Source of the DNA: CAVVIO01 sp963748095
GTDB lineage: Bacteria > Bacteroidota > Bacteroidia > Bacteroidales > UBA10428
Assembly (NCBI GenBank): GCA_963748095.1
Contig: CAVVIO010000030.1
Span: 1 to 45,607 of the forward strand
Length of the DNA stretch: 45,607 bases
Direction: 5' to 3'
Shown here piece by piece: positions 25,261 to 34,973 of the stretch; position 1 is the first letter of the stretch; each line of letters starts with the position of its first letter. The position numbers and the translations under genes are program-made. The notes beneath the pieces are model-generated. The model did no database searches, was not told the origin of the DNA, and was given only the letters and a program-made list of their open reading frames with translations.

Positions 25261-28200
25261 TTAAGGAATATCTGAATTTGTAAATACGATTTTTTTCATT
25301 GACCAGTTGTTCCTAGTGTAAATCTTAACAAAATATAATCCCGGTTTAAGTCCCGATCTGTATAACTTAATGGTGTTATTATTTATATTTTCCTGTTTTC
25401 TCAATATTTTTCCGGTCACATCATGCAATTCAACAGAAATAATTCTTTGATCGGAAGAACGGGTTGAAATGGTGACGATTTTTGTTGCCGGATTTGGAAA
25501 TAGTATTATCTCATTTTGCAATTGTAATTTATCAGTAATGTTATTAATGCTTTCACAGGCATCGCCTGTTCCGTTACCATTCATGTCGATCTGATCGGCA
25601 TTTGATATATCTGGACAATTATCGCAGTCATCACCTATTTTATCACCATCCGTATCGATCTGACCGGCATTTGATATGTTCGGACAATTGTCACATAAAT
25701 CTCCTATAAGATCGTTATCAGTATCGGTTTGGTTAGCATTGGCTATTTCAGGACAATTATCCTTATAATCTTCTATTCCATCATTATCCGTATCCACTAT
25801 TTTTCTAAATAACTTAACGTTATCAATTGCAACTGAAGAAGTATCAGTACCCAACTCAATTGTAAATTTCATATTCGAATATACTATTGACATATTAAAT
25901 TGAAAAGAATGGGTCCTGGCTTGAGTATCCAGATATATTACTGTGTCAAGGAGCGTTGTCCTTTCCGCTTCATTCTGTGCAAAAAGGATATGGCACGGCC
26001 GGTTATTTGTTGATGAAGAAGTTTCCAGACTAAGAGCATATTCAGTTCCTTTCTTTAATCTGCGAAGTTGACTTTCATTTAATACCTGCATTAGCTGAAG
26101 GTACCAATAAACCGGCGAGGATGATATTGAAATTTCTGACAGGTATATTTTACCGTCTTTATGTTCGATTTTAGCCTGGGTATTCTGATCATAAGCTTCA
26201 AAAAGTTCCCAGGGAGAATAGTTACATTGCTCAAAGTCACCGTTAAGGATTATATTTTCAGGTTCTGAATTTGGTGGATCTGTACAATCATCGCACGCAT
26301 CGCCAATTCCATCATTATCTGAATCCATCTGATCATTGGAAATAAATTTGCAATTATCTTTATAATCAGGAATCCCATCATTATCAGTATCGTCATTATC
26401 GCATAAGTCACCTATTCCATCATTATCCGAATCCTCCTGTCCGGAATTTTGTGTATAGATGCAATTGTCCAGATCATCAGAAATACCGTCGTTATCACTA
26501 TCATATTTATTTGAAACTTCAATGTAAACCGTATCTCCAGATTTGTTTAAGTCGGAATCAATAACAATAAGTGAAATCACGTGATTACCAGGAGTTAAAC
26601 TATCCACCAGGATATTATACTCCGAACCAAGGTATCCATCAATATCCGAAACCCAAGAGACAGAATCTATCTCAGGTCCATCCTCATTATCATAAGCAAG
26701 CCCATCAAGTTCGATCATCTGTTTCTGGCAAAAAATACTGCCGTTAACAGGCTTAAAGATTTGTACGAAAGGTTTCTTTTTAGCAATTTCAAAATTTGAG
26801 TCTGAATCATCATATATTGAATTGACCCCGTCGGATGCAATTATTCTTATTTTAGCCTGATCACTACCCGGAACTTCATCGGTATACCAAAGATAATTGT
26901 TATCTTCTTCATTAAGGGAAACAACCTGCCAGTTCAGTCCGTTGTCTTTGCTATACAATATTGTAAAGTCGAGTAAATCGTTATCGGGATCATCACTTTC
27001 CCATTGAATCAGGCAGGTATCGGTAATCGAGTTTCCTCCATTTGGATACAGTACCTTAATTTGAGGCTTGTTTTTACTAATATCCCTTGAAAGGATGTTT
27101 TGTTCATTGTATGTAATTACCAGTTTTGCGCTTTGAGGTAAAAAAGGAACTTTTACAGCAAAGGTTCCTCCTCCGCCATCTACTTTATCTCTTAAGCAGA
27201 ATTTGCTTTTGTATAACTCGTTTGAGTTTTCATCAAGTAGTTGAATAGCGTACAGACAATCTGTTTCATCAGCTTCTTCTATATTCAAATCGTAATCAAA
27301 AATATCAAAGTTTTCAATAGCCGAATACTCATTTATTATACCAATTACTGTAATATATTCCTGGTTCTCATAATTAAGCTTCAGTTCAGGACTTCGATTT
27401 GTGGTACTTTTTTGCGTATTAAAATTATCATTGTACAATCCTTTATAGGTATATTCCGATACCCATTCAGGTCTGTCGTAGGACATAAAATCGTAATATG
27501 CAACTGAAGAAGGTGAATATGCATAGGCATTTGTTTCATCCCAGGGTTGATATACATTTGTCCCGTCAAAACCGTAGTGTGTAATGCTGGAGGGGATTGT
27601 CCTGTTCCAGCAATAAGATCCGTCGGCATAACATTCAGTTACTGTAAGAGATGGAAAGTTTTCATCAATATCATCAGGTTCTGCCTGGTAGGAAGGTGTA
27701 TGATCGCGCCCAAAATTATGTCCCAATTCATGAGCTATATTGATACCAGCCCTTGGAGGGCTTTCATAATATGACCAGGATTCATCATCATTGAAAAATG
27801 CATAACCACCCTTTCCGCCTATGTTACATGACTGAGGGATTTGTCCTTTTTCACAAACCAGACCGTGGTATTTTAAATTATCAACCGGATCATCCGTCAT
27901 CAGGTTTAACCGCCAGATATTAAAAATTAAATCATCGCCATGACAGGAAGGATCTTTATCAAATGTTCTCGTTTCTGATTTCCAAAGGTTAATTTTCCTG
28001 ACAGGATAAACATGTCTTACATAATTCAAACAACTATAAAATTGTTCCAGAGTGGGTGTGCAATTCGATCCATCCGCAGTAACTTTTATAGGAACAAATA
28101 CAAGATTTAACACATCTGCATGTTTAAATTTCAGTGGAAAATCCTGAATATAGTTATTATAGGGATTTGTTTCTTCAATACTGCTGTTATTAAAAATAAA

Positions 28201-30573
28201 TAATCTCAAATACGGAACATCATCCCATCCCCAACTACCGGGGATAGTAAAATTTAAAGTATGATTGGGATCGCCACGTCTCATTTCGGCTTTAGGCAGG
28301 GCAACAATAGTGTTGTTTGAAGAAAGCGTTTTTTGCGTTGCCAGTCCATTAATAAAAGTATACATTGGCAAACCGTTTTGATAATAAAACTTTATCATCC
28401 CGCTTATGGGGCCGATTTCCTGCTGTGCTTGTCCTACATCAAAGTATACTCTTAAATAAGTGGTTTTCCCCCCGATTAAAAAAATACTATTATTATCATC
28501 CTGAATGGCCTGTGTTATTTCAATTCTGGAAATTGTTAAATCGATCTCACAACTATCCCCAATACCGTTGTTATTGGCATCAGTCTGATCTTTATTCGGT
28601 CTGTCAGGGCAATTATCAATATTATCAGCCCAATCATCATTATCCCTGTCAATATCAGCGTTGCACGAATCTCCTATTCCGTCACCATCCGTGTCTTCCT
28701 GGTTGGGATTATAACTGGTGCGGCAATTATCCGTAACGTCAGGAATACCGTCATTATCATCATCAGTATCGCATGCATCCCCCAATCCGTCATTATCTGA
28801 ATCTGATTGACTGTGATTACTTGCTTCCGGACAATTGTCACATAAATCACCAATTCCATCTTCATCAAGATCAGCCTGGTCGGCATTTGCCAGATAAGGG
28901 CAATTATCCGTGGCGTCAACAGTACCGTCTTTGTCCATATCATCGCAGGCATCTCCGATTCCGTTTGAATTCATATCCGACTGTGAAGTATTATTTGCCA
29001 ACGGGCAATTATCAGTGGCATCAGGGATGTTATCACCATCGTCATCATCGTCGCAAATATTTCCTATTCCGTCCATATCAGTATCCGTCTGATCCGCATT
29101 ACTTATATCAGGACAATTATCGTTGTCACCGATTTTTGGTTCCAAATAACCAGTTCCTTCACAATAACCGTCTCCATCGATGTCATTTTTTGCATCTCTG
29201 GTACATACATCGCAGGCATCACCAGTTCCGTCGTTATCACTATCTTCCTGAAGATCGTTTTTAACAGATTTACAATTATCGCATACATCACCATGTTTAT
29301 CACCATCTTCATTTTCCTGTCCGGGATTATAAGTATTCGGACAATTGTCGATCGTATTGTAATACCCGTCATTATCACTGTCAGGCGGACCAAGTCCTGA
29401 TAAATAGGTAGTGACAGAACCGGTTTCAACCAGATTTTGGGAACCTGTCTCATCATCGAAACAATAGGAGGCTGCTCGTGGGTCACCTACTGCGATATCA
29501 CTGAATTGATCACCGTTTATATCTCCTGACGCCACAGCAGATCCGAAACTTCCCGCTATAACACTTCCTGAAATTGTAAAATCAGCATCCGCAAGAGTAG
29601 GATTCTCTCCAAATCCGGTGGGATTGGAAGCTGAAACAGGTCCGCCAAACCATATATAGACTCTTCCCCAGTTTCCTAGATGCGTGGTATTTTCAGGAGT
29701 GGGATTATAAACCCCGTCACCGATAATGATATCGGTGTATCCGTCCCCGTTAATATCACCGGCCGAACCGCAAGCATATCCAAATAGATAAGATGAGCCG
29801 GGATCAGTTCCCTGTACTGACCAGTCTGGATTTTCAATGTCATAATCGGGTCCGAGGGCAATTATTACTTCCTGGGGATCATTCAGATTTTTTTCCAGTT
29901 GATATATAATATCATCGTATCCATCACTATTGATATCACCAATATTACCTCTGGCCTTGATGTATTCGATTTGGGTTACAGTTTGCGGCGATTTTTCAGG
30001 AATACCTAATGCTGCTGAAAAGCCAAATACAACAAGTGTTTTATTTTCTGCGGGGATTTCAGCAATAATATCGTGAATACCATCTTTGTCATAATCTCCG
30101 GCAGCAGCCACATTAATATTTGCCCTTATCTCGCTGACGGTAATAATATAGGATGAATTGCCGAATGCCTGTTTGTCAGGGCCGCCATAAAAGATAACCA
30201 CTTCACTGTTGCTTCCTACAATTAAATCCATGTAATTATCGCCATTTAAATCCTCAATGGTTATGGTTGAAATATAATAGAAGTAATCTATCTCGGATTC
30301 CAGAGATACCGTCCCGGTTACAAATCCAAAATATACACTGATTAATTTGGTTTTTGAAGCATAAACAACCACATCATCATAACCGTCGTTGTTTAAATCA
30401 CCCATAACTATCTGATTACCAAACCGGGTTCCGGAGGCGTCGCTGCACCAGTAGTCATGATTATTCAGGGTGCTCTTTTTCACGAGTGTTTGGGCATTTA
30501 ATTCGAAATGCACTATTAACTGTAGGAAAAGTATTATTGCTGTATGAATTAAAACCGACTGTATTGATTTCAT
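25261..30573 (-). CDS. Giant secreted multidomain metalloprotease-like protein with T9SS sorting domain
   Basis: The 1770-residue product has, in order: a signal peptide (about 1-27); FG-GAP/integrin-alpha-type repeats (about 45-380; DLNNDGYDDVVV, DINGDGYTDIIIGD); nine thrombospondin type-3 Ca2+ repeats (about 396-675); a beta-rich segment; a zinc protease-like domain (about 815-1040); two Ig/FN3-like segments (about 1170-1350); TSP3 repeats (about 1354-1433); an NGDFE-type carbohydrate-binding-like domain (about 1440-1590); more TSP3 (about 1591-1671); and a type IX sorting domain (about 1683-1770; FPNPATK...GLYFVKI). The protease region has HExxHxxGxxH (His948, Glu949, His952, His958) and a Met-turn-like YDFMSY (Met1030), the metzincin arrangement. 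It should be surface-bound or released. Substrate unknown. It follows an 83-residue exported protein by seven bases. Confidence 0.9.
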   Translation of the reverse strand: MKSIQSVLIHTAIILFLQLIVHFELNAQTLVKKSTLNNHDYWCSDASGTRFGNQIVMGDLNNDGYDDVVVYASKTKLISVYFGFVTGTVSLESEIDYFYYISTITIEDLNGDNYMDLIVGSNSEVVIFYGGPDKQAFGNSSYIITVSEIRANINVAAAGDYDKDGIHDIIAEIPAENKTLVVFGFSAALGIPEKSPQTVTQIEYIKARGNIGDINSDGYDDIIYQLEKNLNDPQEVIIALGPDYDIENPDWSVQGTDPGSSYLFGYACGSAGDINGDGYTDIIIGDGVYNPTPENTTHLGNWGRVYIWFGGPVSASNPTGFGENPTLADADFTISGSVIAGSFGSAVASGDINGDQFSDIAVGDPRAASYCFDDETGSQNLVETGSVTTYLSGLGPPDSDNDGYYNTIDNCPNTYNPGQENEDGDKHGDVCDNCKSVKNDLQEDSDNDGTGDACDVCTRDAKNDIDGDGYCEGTGYLEPKIGDNDNCPDISNADQTDTDMDGIGNICDDDDDGDNIPDATDNCPLANNTSQSDMNSNGIGDACDDMDKDGTVDATDNCPYLANADQADLDEDGIGDLCDNCPEASNHSQSDSDNDGLGDACDTDDDNDGIPDVTDNCRTSYNPNQEDTDGDGIGDSCNADIDRDNDDWADNIDNCPDRPNKDQTDANNNGIGDSCEIDLTISRIEITQAIQDDNNSIFLIGGKTTYLRVYFDVGQAQQEIGPISGMIKFYYQNGLPMYTFINGLATQKTLSSNNTIVALPKAEMRRGDPNHTLNFTIPGSWGWDDVPYLRLFIFNNSSIEETNPYNNYIQDFPLKFKHADVLNLVFVPIKVTADGSNCTPTLEQFYSCLNYVRHVYPVRKINLWKSETRTFDKDPSCHGDDLIFNIWRLNLMTDDPVDNLKYHGLVCEKGQIPQSCNIGGKGGYAFFNDDESWSYYESPPRAGINIAHELGHNFGRDHTPSYQAEPDDIDENFPSLTVTECYADGSYCWNRTIPSSITHYGFDGTNVYQPWDETNAYAYSPSSVAYYDFMSYDRPEWVSEYTYKGLYNDNFNTQKSTTNRSPELKLNYENQEYITVIGIINEYSAIENFDIFDYDLNIEEADETDCLYAIQLLDENSNELYKSKFCLRDKVDGGGGTFAVKVPFLPQSAKLVITYNEQNILSRDISKNKPQIKVLYPNGGNSITDTCLIQWESDDPDNDLLDFTILYSKDNGLNWQVVSLNEEDNNYLWYTDEVPGSDQAKIRIIASDGVNSIYDDSDSNFEIAKKKPFVQIFKPVNGSIFCQKQMIELDGLAYDNEDGPEIDSVSWVSDIDGYLGSEYNILVDSLTPGNHVISLIVIDSDLNKSGDTVYIEVSNKYDSDNDGISDDLDNCIYTQNSGQEDSDNDGIGDLCDNDDTDNDGIPDYKDNCKFISNDQMDSDNDGIGDACDDCTDPPNSEPENIILNGDFEQCNYSPWELFEAYDQNTQAKIEHKDGKIYLSEISISSSPVYWYLQLMQVLNESQLRRLKKGTEYALSLETSSSTNNRPCHILFAQNEAERTTLLDTVIYLDTQARTHSFQFNMSIVYSNMKFTIELGTDTSSVAIDNVKLFRKIVDTDNDGIEDYKDNCPEIANANQTDTDNDLIGDLCDNCPNISNAGQIDTDGDKIGDDCDNCPDISNADQIDMNGNGTGDACESINNITDKLQLQNEIILFPNPATKIVTISTRSSDQRIISVELHDVTGKILRKQENINNNTIKLYRSGLKPGLYFVKIYTRNNWSMKKIVFTNSDIP

Positions 30574-30580
30574 AGGATTA

Positions 30581-30832
30581 TTATTTTATTTTGTATTTCG
30601 CATCAATTGCCGAAATCCGGGCAGAAACTCCCAGATCTGATGATTTGAAAATCCACCTGTTTAAGAAATCATTGACAAAATCCCCATTTCTAATTATGCT
30701 TTCTGAAGAAGGTCCCGCAGACCGGTAAATCTCATTAACAGGGATAGGGGTAGCGTAGCAGGTACTTTGTACAATTATGGAAAGGCAAAGCAAAGCAGTT
30801 ATAATACTGTAGAGTTGAAAAAAAGATTTCAT
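30581..30832 (-). CDS. Small exported protein encoded directly before the giant secreted protein
   Basis: The 83-residue product starts with a clear signal peptide (MKSFFQLYSIITALLCLSII..., cleavage near residue 27 after CYA). The mature part of about 56 residues is polar, has no cysteine, and contains IIRNGDFVNDFLNRWIF, which loosely recalls the NGDFE start of carbohydrate-binding domains. The stop lies seven bases before the ATG of the 1770-residue gene, so the two are almost surely cotranscribed. It is not recognised. It could be an inhibitor or accessory factor of the protease, or a truncated remnant of a larger protein; nothing in the sequence decides this. Confidence 0.65.
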   Translation of the reverse strand: MKSFFQLYSIITALLCLSIIVQSTCYATPIPVNEIYRSAGPSSESIIRNGDFVNDFLNRWIFKSSDLGVSARISAIDAKYKIK

Positions 30833-30900
30833 AAGACAAAATTGTTTTATGAATGTTTTTTTGAAATTTTAATGTTTAAACATGACCATCTTTTTGATAA

Positions 30901-30987
30901 GCACGCATTGCAAATGAATGCCAGTCAGGATGCCAATTCAGGTAGATTGTATTATGAGCACAAGATGTAAATGAACGCCAGTCAGGA
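30901..30987. repeat. 57-bp-spaced direct repeat in the 30833-31222 gene-free stretch
   Basis: Two copies of about 30 bases start at 30901 and 30958. Each begins GCAC, then six variable bases, then (C/T)AAATGAA(T/C)GCCAGTCAGGA. The 390-base region lies between the response regulator and the small exported gene and should hold the latter's promoter. A 66-codon minus-strand frame across the repeat (30876-31076) reads as two PDW(R/H)SF units, but nothing else supports coding. Confidence 0.6.
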
Positions 30988-31222
30988 GCACTTGGTTTAT
31001 CATATGTATGTTGCGAATATGTAAGGTTTTGGCTGAATATCTTCAGATGATCAATTGGCCTGCTAAAGATCTTCATAATTGAAAGGTTTTAGATTACTGT
31101 ATATTATGCCATTGATAAAGCAAATATAAGTATGCCTGGCACTGGTAATCAAATATTTGTGGTGAATAACGAATGATAGTTGTGAACGATAAAATAAGTG
31201 TGGTGTCTAAACCCTGAACATA

Positions 31223-31966
31223 TTAAATTTCTATATTCAGAACTTTCTTTACATTTTCAAGATGAGATCGGCCAATGGGGATTTGTTGCTTTTTAAGCCA
31301 AACTGAAGAATAATCAATTGCCGTAATGTATTTTGTATTTATGCAATATGATTTATGTACCTGCAGAAATACCGATGACGGTAATTTTTCAATAAACTCT
31401 TTTAGAGTAGAACGAATAAGATGCTTGTTTTCAGAACAATATAATTCCAGGTAGTTATTATCGGATTTTATCCATTTCAGGTCATCAAATTTAATCTTTA
31501 CAAGCATGTAATCTTTCCTTATAAAAATGCTGTCTTTTATAATTACATTTTCCGAAACTTCATTGTAAACTTCAGGATCTTTTTTCTGTTTTCCCGCATA
31601 ATTAAATATAGCAATCTCAATGGAAGTATATAAATCATCTTTGTTAAAGGGTTTTACAATATACCCTTCCGGTTGTACAAGCTTTGCTCTTTCAACCGTG
31701 GATTTGTCGGAATGTGAAGTGATAATGATAACGGGAATGTTGTATTTCTCTTTTACCGTTTTGGCAAGAGCTATTCCATCGTCACCACAACGAAGTTGTA
31801 TATCAATAAGTGCAATGTCGGGCAAATCACGGATAAGTATTTCTTCTGCTTCTGAACAATCGCATGCGATTCCAACCACTTCATATTGAAGTTCCTGAAG
31901 CATTTCTTTCATATCTTCGGCAATGATGAGTTCGTCTTCAACAATTAATACTTTAATTGTACTCAT
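31223..31966 (-). CDS. LytTR-family response regulator paired with the TPR histidine kinase
   Basis: The 247-residue protein has a receiver domain (about 1-125; EDE at 10-12, phosphoacceptor Asp55 in LIDIQLRCGDDG, IITSHSDK, Lys in YIVKPFNKDD) and a LytTR DNA-binding domain (about 150-245; MLVKIKFDDLKWIKSDNNYLELY, FLQVHKSYCIN). It starts 65 bases after the kinase gene and is cotranscribed or at least paired with it. Downstream, after a 390-base gap on the same strand, are the small exported protein and the giant protease-like protein. Regulation of these by this pair is a plausible inference, not shown. Confidence 0.95.
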   Translation of the reverse strand: MSTIKVLIVEDELIIAEDMKEMLQELQYEVVGIACDCSEAEEILIRDLPDIALIDIQLRCGDDGIALAKTVKEKYNIPVIIITSHSDKSTVERAKLVQPEGYIVKPFNKDDLYTSIEIAIFNYAGKQKKDPEVYNEVSENVIIKDSIFIRKDYMLVKIKFDDLKWIKSDNNYLELYCSENKHLIRSTLKEFIEKLPSSVFLQVHKSYCINTKYITAIDYSSVWLKKQQIPIGRSHLENVKKVLNIEI

Positions 31967-32031
31967 AGGCAGATGAAATTAGTACTAATTTAATGTAAAA
32001 TATTAAGATAATAAACTGTTTTGACTGTTTA

Positions 32032-34182
32032 TTAAAACACTATACTTATGGTAGTTCCGGCTTTTCTTATAATATCTATTTTCCCTTCGATTTGCTTTGT
32101 GAGTAATTTTACAAGTTTTAAGCCCAACGTAGTAGCTCTTTCAATATCTAAATCTTCAGGCAATCCTTTCCCGTTATCCGAAAATTCAAACTTATACCTG
32201 TTATCCTGTATTTTCCTGATAATAATTTCAATTATACCCTCGGTTTGTTCACAAAAAGCATATTTATAAGCGTTAGTTGCCAGTTCATTGGTTATTAATC
32301 CGAGTGGAATAGCAGTGTCAATATCAAATTCTATTTTACTGGCATTTATTATATACCTGATATCCTTGCCAGGATAACGATAGGTACTATTCAAAGATTC
32401 CATAAGCTGCCCAAGGTATTTTGAGAAATCAATGCTTGTAAACATTTCCGACTGATAAAGTAACTGATGAATTAATGCCATGGATTTGACACGATTCTGG
32501 CTTTCCTTAACAACTTCCCTCGATCCGGCATCGAGAATTGAACTTGATTGCAGATTAAGCAAGCTATTGATTATTTGCAGGTTATTTTTAACCCGGTGAT
32601 GTATTTCCTTCAGCAGAGCTTCTTTATCTTTATTGGACTTCTGTGATTTGCGATAACTGTAATAAATATAAGAACCAAAAATAACCAAAATAAATCCCAC
32701 AGGTATCGAAAAATCCCTTACCAGTTTGTTTCTCCTGAGTTGATCTTCAAATTTTAGCTTTTCCTGTAGATGCTTTAATTCAGAAGCATTTTGTTTTTTA
32801 TCGAATTGATACTCCATTTCGAGCCGTGTAATTAGTTTCAGGTTTTCCCTGTTAACAAGGCTGTCGTTTAATTTATTAAAGACAAGTATATTTTCATAAG
32901 CCTTTTCATATAATTTCATATCTGCATATAATTTACTCAGGGAGTATGTAGCTTCATTTAAAATATCAGCAAAATCATAATTCCCGGCAATGGAAATACT
33001 TAACTCAAGTAGTTTCACGGCTTTTGAAAATTCTTTTTTCAGGTAATATATCTTACCTGCCAGCAGGTAATTACGGGCAATACCTTTTTGATCATTAATT
33101 TTTTTATTAATTGTCAACGACTGAGAATTATAATTCAATGCTGCTTCAATACTGTCCCCGATTATATAATGACAATAGCTTATATTATACAAAGAATTTC
33201 CGAGTCCTGGTTTAAACTTCATTTTATTTAATATTGCCAACGATTTTCGGTGATATTCCAATCCTTTAGAATAATTCTTTAAAGCAGTATATGCTACCCC
33301 TAAATTGGTATATGTGATGCTAAGTTCATATTCATCCTTGAGATTCTTAAGTATTTGTTCCTGTTTCAGGTAATACTCAATTGCAGTTTTATATTCCGAC
33401 ATATAAGTATGTGCCAGGCCTATGCTTCCTATAGCATTGGCTATTGAGGCTGAATCATTTACTTCACCGGATATTCTGAGAGCACTATAAAAAGCATCTA
33501 TAGCTGCTTTAATATTTGACTGATCTAGATAATGATTGCCAAGTTGGACATAACTATTTAAAAGCTTTTTTTTATCGTTAAGTTTTTCAGCAACTTCTAT
33601 CAGCTCATCCATGTATTGATTGACTTCATTAGTGTTATTTAAATGCTTGTGTAAATAAATTAATCCGCTAAGGCAGTCATAAATTCCCACGTAATTACCT
33701 ATTTCCTCATAATATTTCTTACTATTCAACATGCATTGCAAGGAGTTTTTCACGTCAGATTTTGCATTGTAAACATAACTGAGTCCGTGCTGTGATTTAG
33801 CCATTCCATCTTTATCATTAATGGTTTGGTATATAGTAAAAGCTTTTGTGTAGTATTTCAAAGCGCTGTCATACTGATATTTGTAAAAATAAGCGGTGGC
33901 CAGGTTCATACAGGAATATCCTGTACCGTGCGGATAATTAATCTTTAAGGATTTTTGCAATGTTGAACGCATCAACCGGATAACACTATCGGGGTTAATC
34001 CTGGTTATTTTCGAAGTTCTTAGTATAGTTGCGTTTATCTGTGAAGTATCAGCATCTCTAATAGCCGGGGAAAGATCAGTAACAGTGTATCTTTTGCTGA
34101 ATAAGGGACTAAACGAATAAGAGTATATATGAATACATTGACTGGCAAAAATAAGTAATATCAATTTGCACACATGATTCAT
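32032..34182 (-). CDS. TPR-containing sensor histidine kinase (HisKA_2 type)
   Basis: The 716-residue protein starts with an export signal or membrane anchor (to about residue 22). It then has a long tetratricopeptide array (about 80-440; repeats such as YQYDSALKYYTKAFTIYQTIND and YKTAIEYYLKQEQILKNLKD), a coiled-coil-like stretch (about 450-490) and one transmembrane helix (about 495-515). The kinase core has the phosphoacceptor box EIHHRVKNNLQII (His528/His529) and an HATPase_c domain (NELATNAYKYAF, FSDNGKGLP). The TPR array is outside and the kinase inside. The family is common in Bacteroidota; its signals are mostly unknown. The adjacent LytTR regulator is the likely partner. Confidence 0.93.
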   Translation of the reverse strand: MNHVCKLILLIFASQCIHIYSYSFSPLFSKRYTVTDLSPAIRDADTSQINATILRTSKITRINPDSVIRLMRSTLQKSLKINYPHGTGYSCMNLATAYFYKYQYDSALKYYTKAFTIYQTINDKDGMAKSQHGLSYVYNAKSDVKNSLQCMLNSKKYYEEIGNYVGIYDCLSGLIYLHKHLNNTNEVNQYMDELIEVAEKLNDKKKLLNSYVQLGNHYLDQSNIKAAIDAFYSALRISGEVNDSASIANAIGSIGLAHTYMSEYKTAIEYYLKQEQILKNLKDEYELSITYTNLGVAYTALKNYSKGLEYHRKSLAILNKMKFKPGLGNSLYNISYCHYIIGDSIEAALNYNSQSLTINKKINDQKGIARNYLLAGKIYYLKKEFSKAVKLLELSISIAGNYDFADILNEATYSLSKLYADMKLYEKAYENILVFNKLNDSLVNRENLKLITRLEMEYQFDKKQNASELKHLQEKLKFEDQLRRNKLVRDFSIPVGFILVIFGSYIYYSYRKSQKSNKDKEALLKEIHHRVKNNLQIINSLLNLQSSSILDAGSREVVKESQNRVKSMALIHQLLYQSEMFTSIDFSKYLGQLMESLNSTYRYPGKDIRYIINASKIEFDIDTAIPLGLITNELATNAYKYAFCEQTEGIIEIIIRKIQDNRYKFEFSDNGKGLPEDLDIERATTLGLKLVKLLTKQIEGKIDIIRKAGTTISIVF

Positions 34183-34491
34183 AGGAATAAAAGGTTGGTT
34201 TTCAGGTGTTATAATAGTATATATATCAAATGTAATAAAAATTATCTATCTGTCAATTGCACTGTTTGATATTCCTTATGCAGTTGCATAAATTACAGAT
34301 TCTGTCTTTCTGAATAATGTCAATATTCCTTTACTCAGTCCCGGGGATGTTATTATGGTTTCTATCATAATTTTTTGTAATGATATTAAAGTTCATTTCC
34401 ATTGTTCCGTTCATGTTAGAAAAATAAAATATTGACTTTGCTTTTCGTATTATGTATTTTTACAAATACCAACCCCCAAAAATGAAATACC
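34183..34491. other. Divergent intergenic region before the TPR kinase and DUF3795 genes
   Basis: These 309 AT-rich bases hold the upstream regions of both divergent genes. A TTTG at 34437-34440 followed by TATTTTTA at 34455 is too closely spaced for a good promoter call. No repeat, hairpin or coding frame stands out. Confidence 0.4.
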
Positions 34492-34851
34492 ATGGAAGCA
34501 TCCCTGTCATATTGCGGCCTCATTTGCATCGGTTGTCCCATATTTATGGCGACTAATGAAAGCGATCGTGAGCGGAAAGAAAGAATGAAGGAAAAAATTG
34601 CCAGGATGAGCAATGAAATGTATAAAACGAATTTTACGGTAAGAGATATAACCGATTGCGATGGATGTATGGTTGAAGGCGGACGATTATTTCCGGGATG
34701 CCACGATTGCGGGATACGGAACTGTGCCCTTGAAAAGAATATTTCGAATTGTGCCTGGTGTGAGGATTACAGTTGTGATAAACTAACTGAATTCTTTAAA
34801 GAAAATCCCGAATCGAAGATCCGTTTGGAATTTATCAGATCTGTGGTATAG
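34492..34851 (+). CDS. DUF3795 cysteine-rich protein
   Basis: The 119-residue protein has the DUF3795 pattern. It opens with an N-terminal YCGLICIGCPIF motif and has two further cysteine groups (CDGCMVEGGRLFPGCHDCGIRNCALEKN and NCAWCEDYSCDKL), about twelve cysteines in all. The spacing suggests metal binding, either zinc or iron-sulfur. There is no signal peptide, so it is cytoplasmic. The family's function is unknown. The gene stands alone. Confidence 0.9.
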   Translation: MEASLSYCGLICIGCPIFMATNESDRERKERMKEKIARMSNEMYKTNFTVRDITDCDGCMVEGGRLFPGCHDCGIRNCALEKNISNCAWCEDYSCDKLTEFFKENPESKIRLEFIRSVV

Positions 34852-34973
34852 ATTGACGTATAATTTAGCTGAAAATAAATTTTTTAAATGCAGTTTAACA
34901 AACAATTATTAGCAAGTGAACAAACTGAGATATTCCGGTGTTAATTTCAAGCTTAACCAACTAAACTTACAAT

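Noticed and set aside
28773..29264. Long plus-strand frame opposite the TSP3 region
   Set aside because: It is a shadow of the repetitive Asp/Asn codons of the giant gene; its His/Tyr/Arg-rich composition is that of an antisense reading.
30876..31076. 66-codon minus-strand frame over the direct repeat
   Set aside because: It is mainly a reading of the 57-bp repeat, has no signal peptide or domain, and no good start context.
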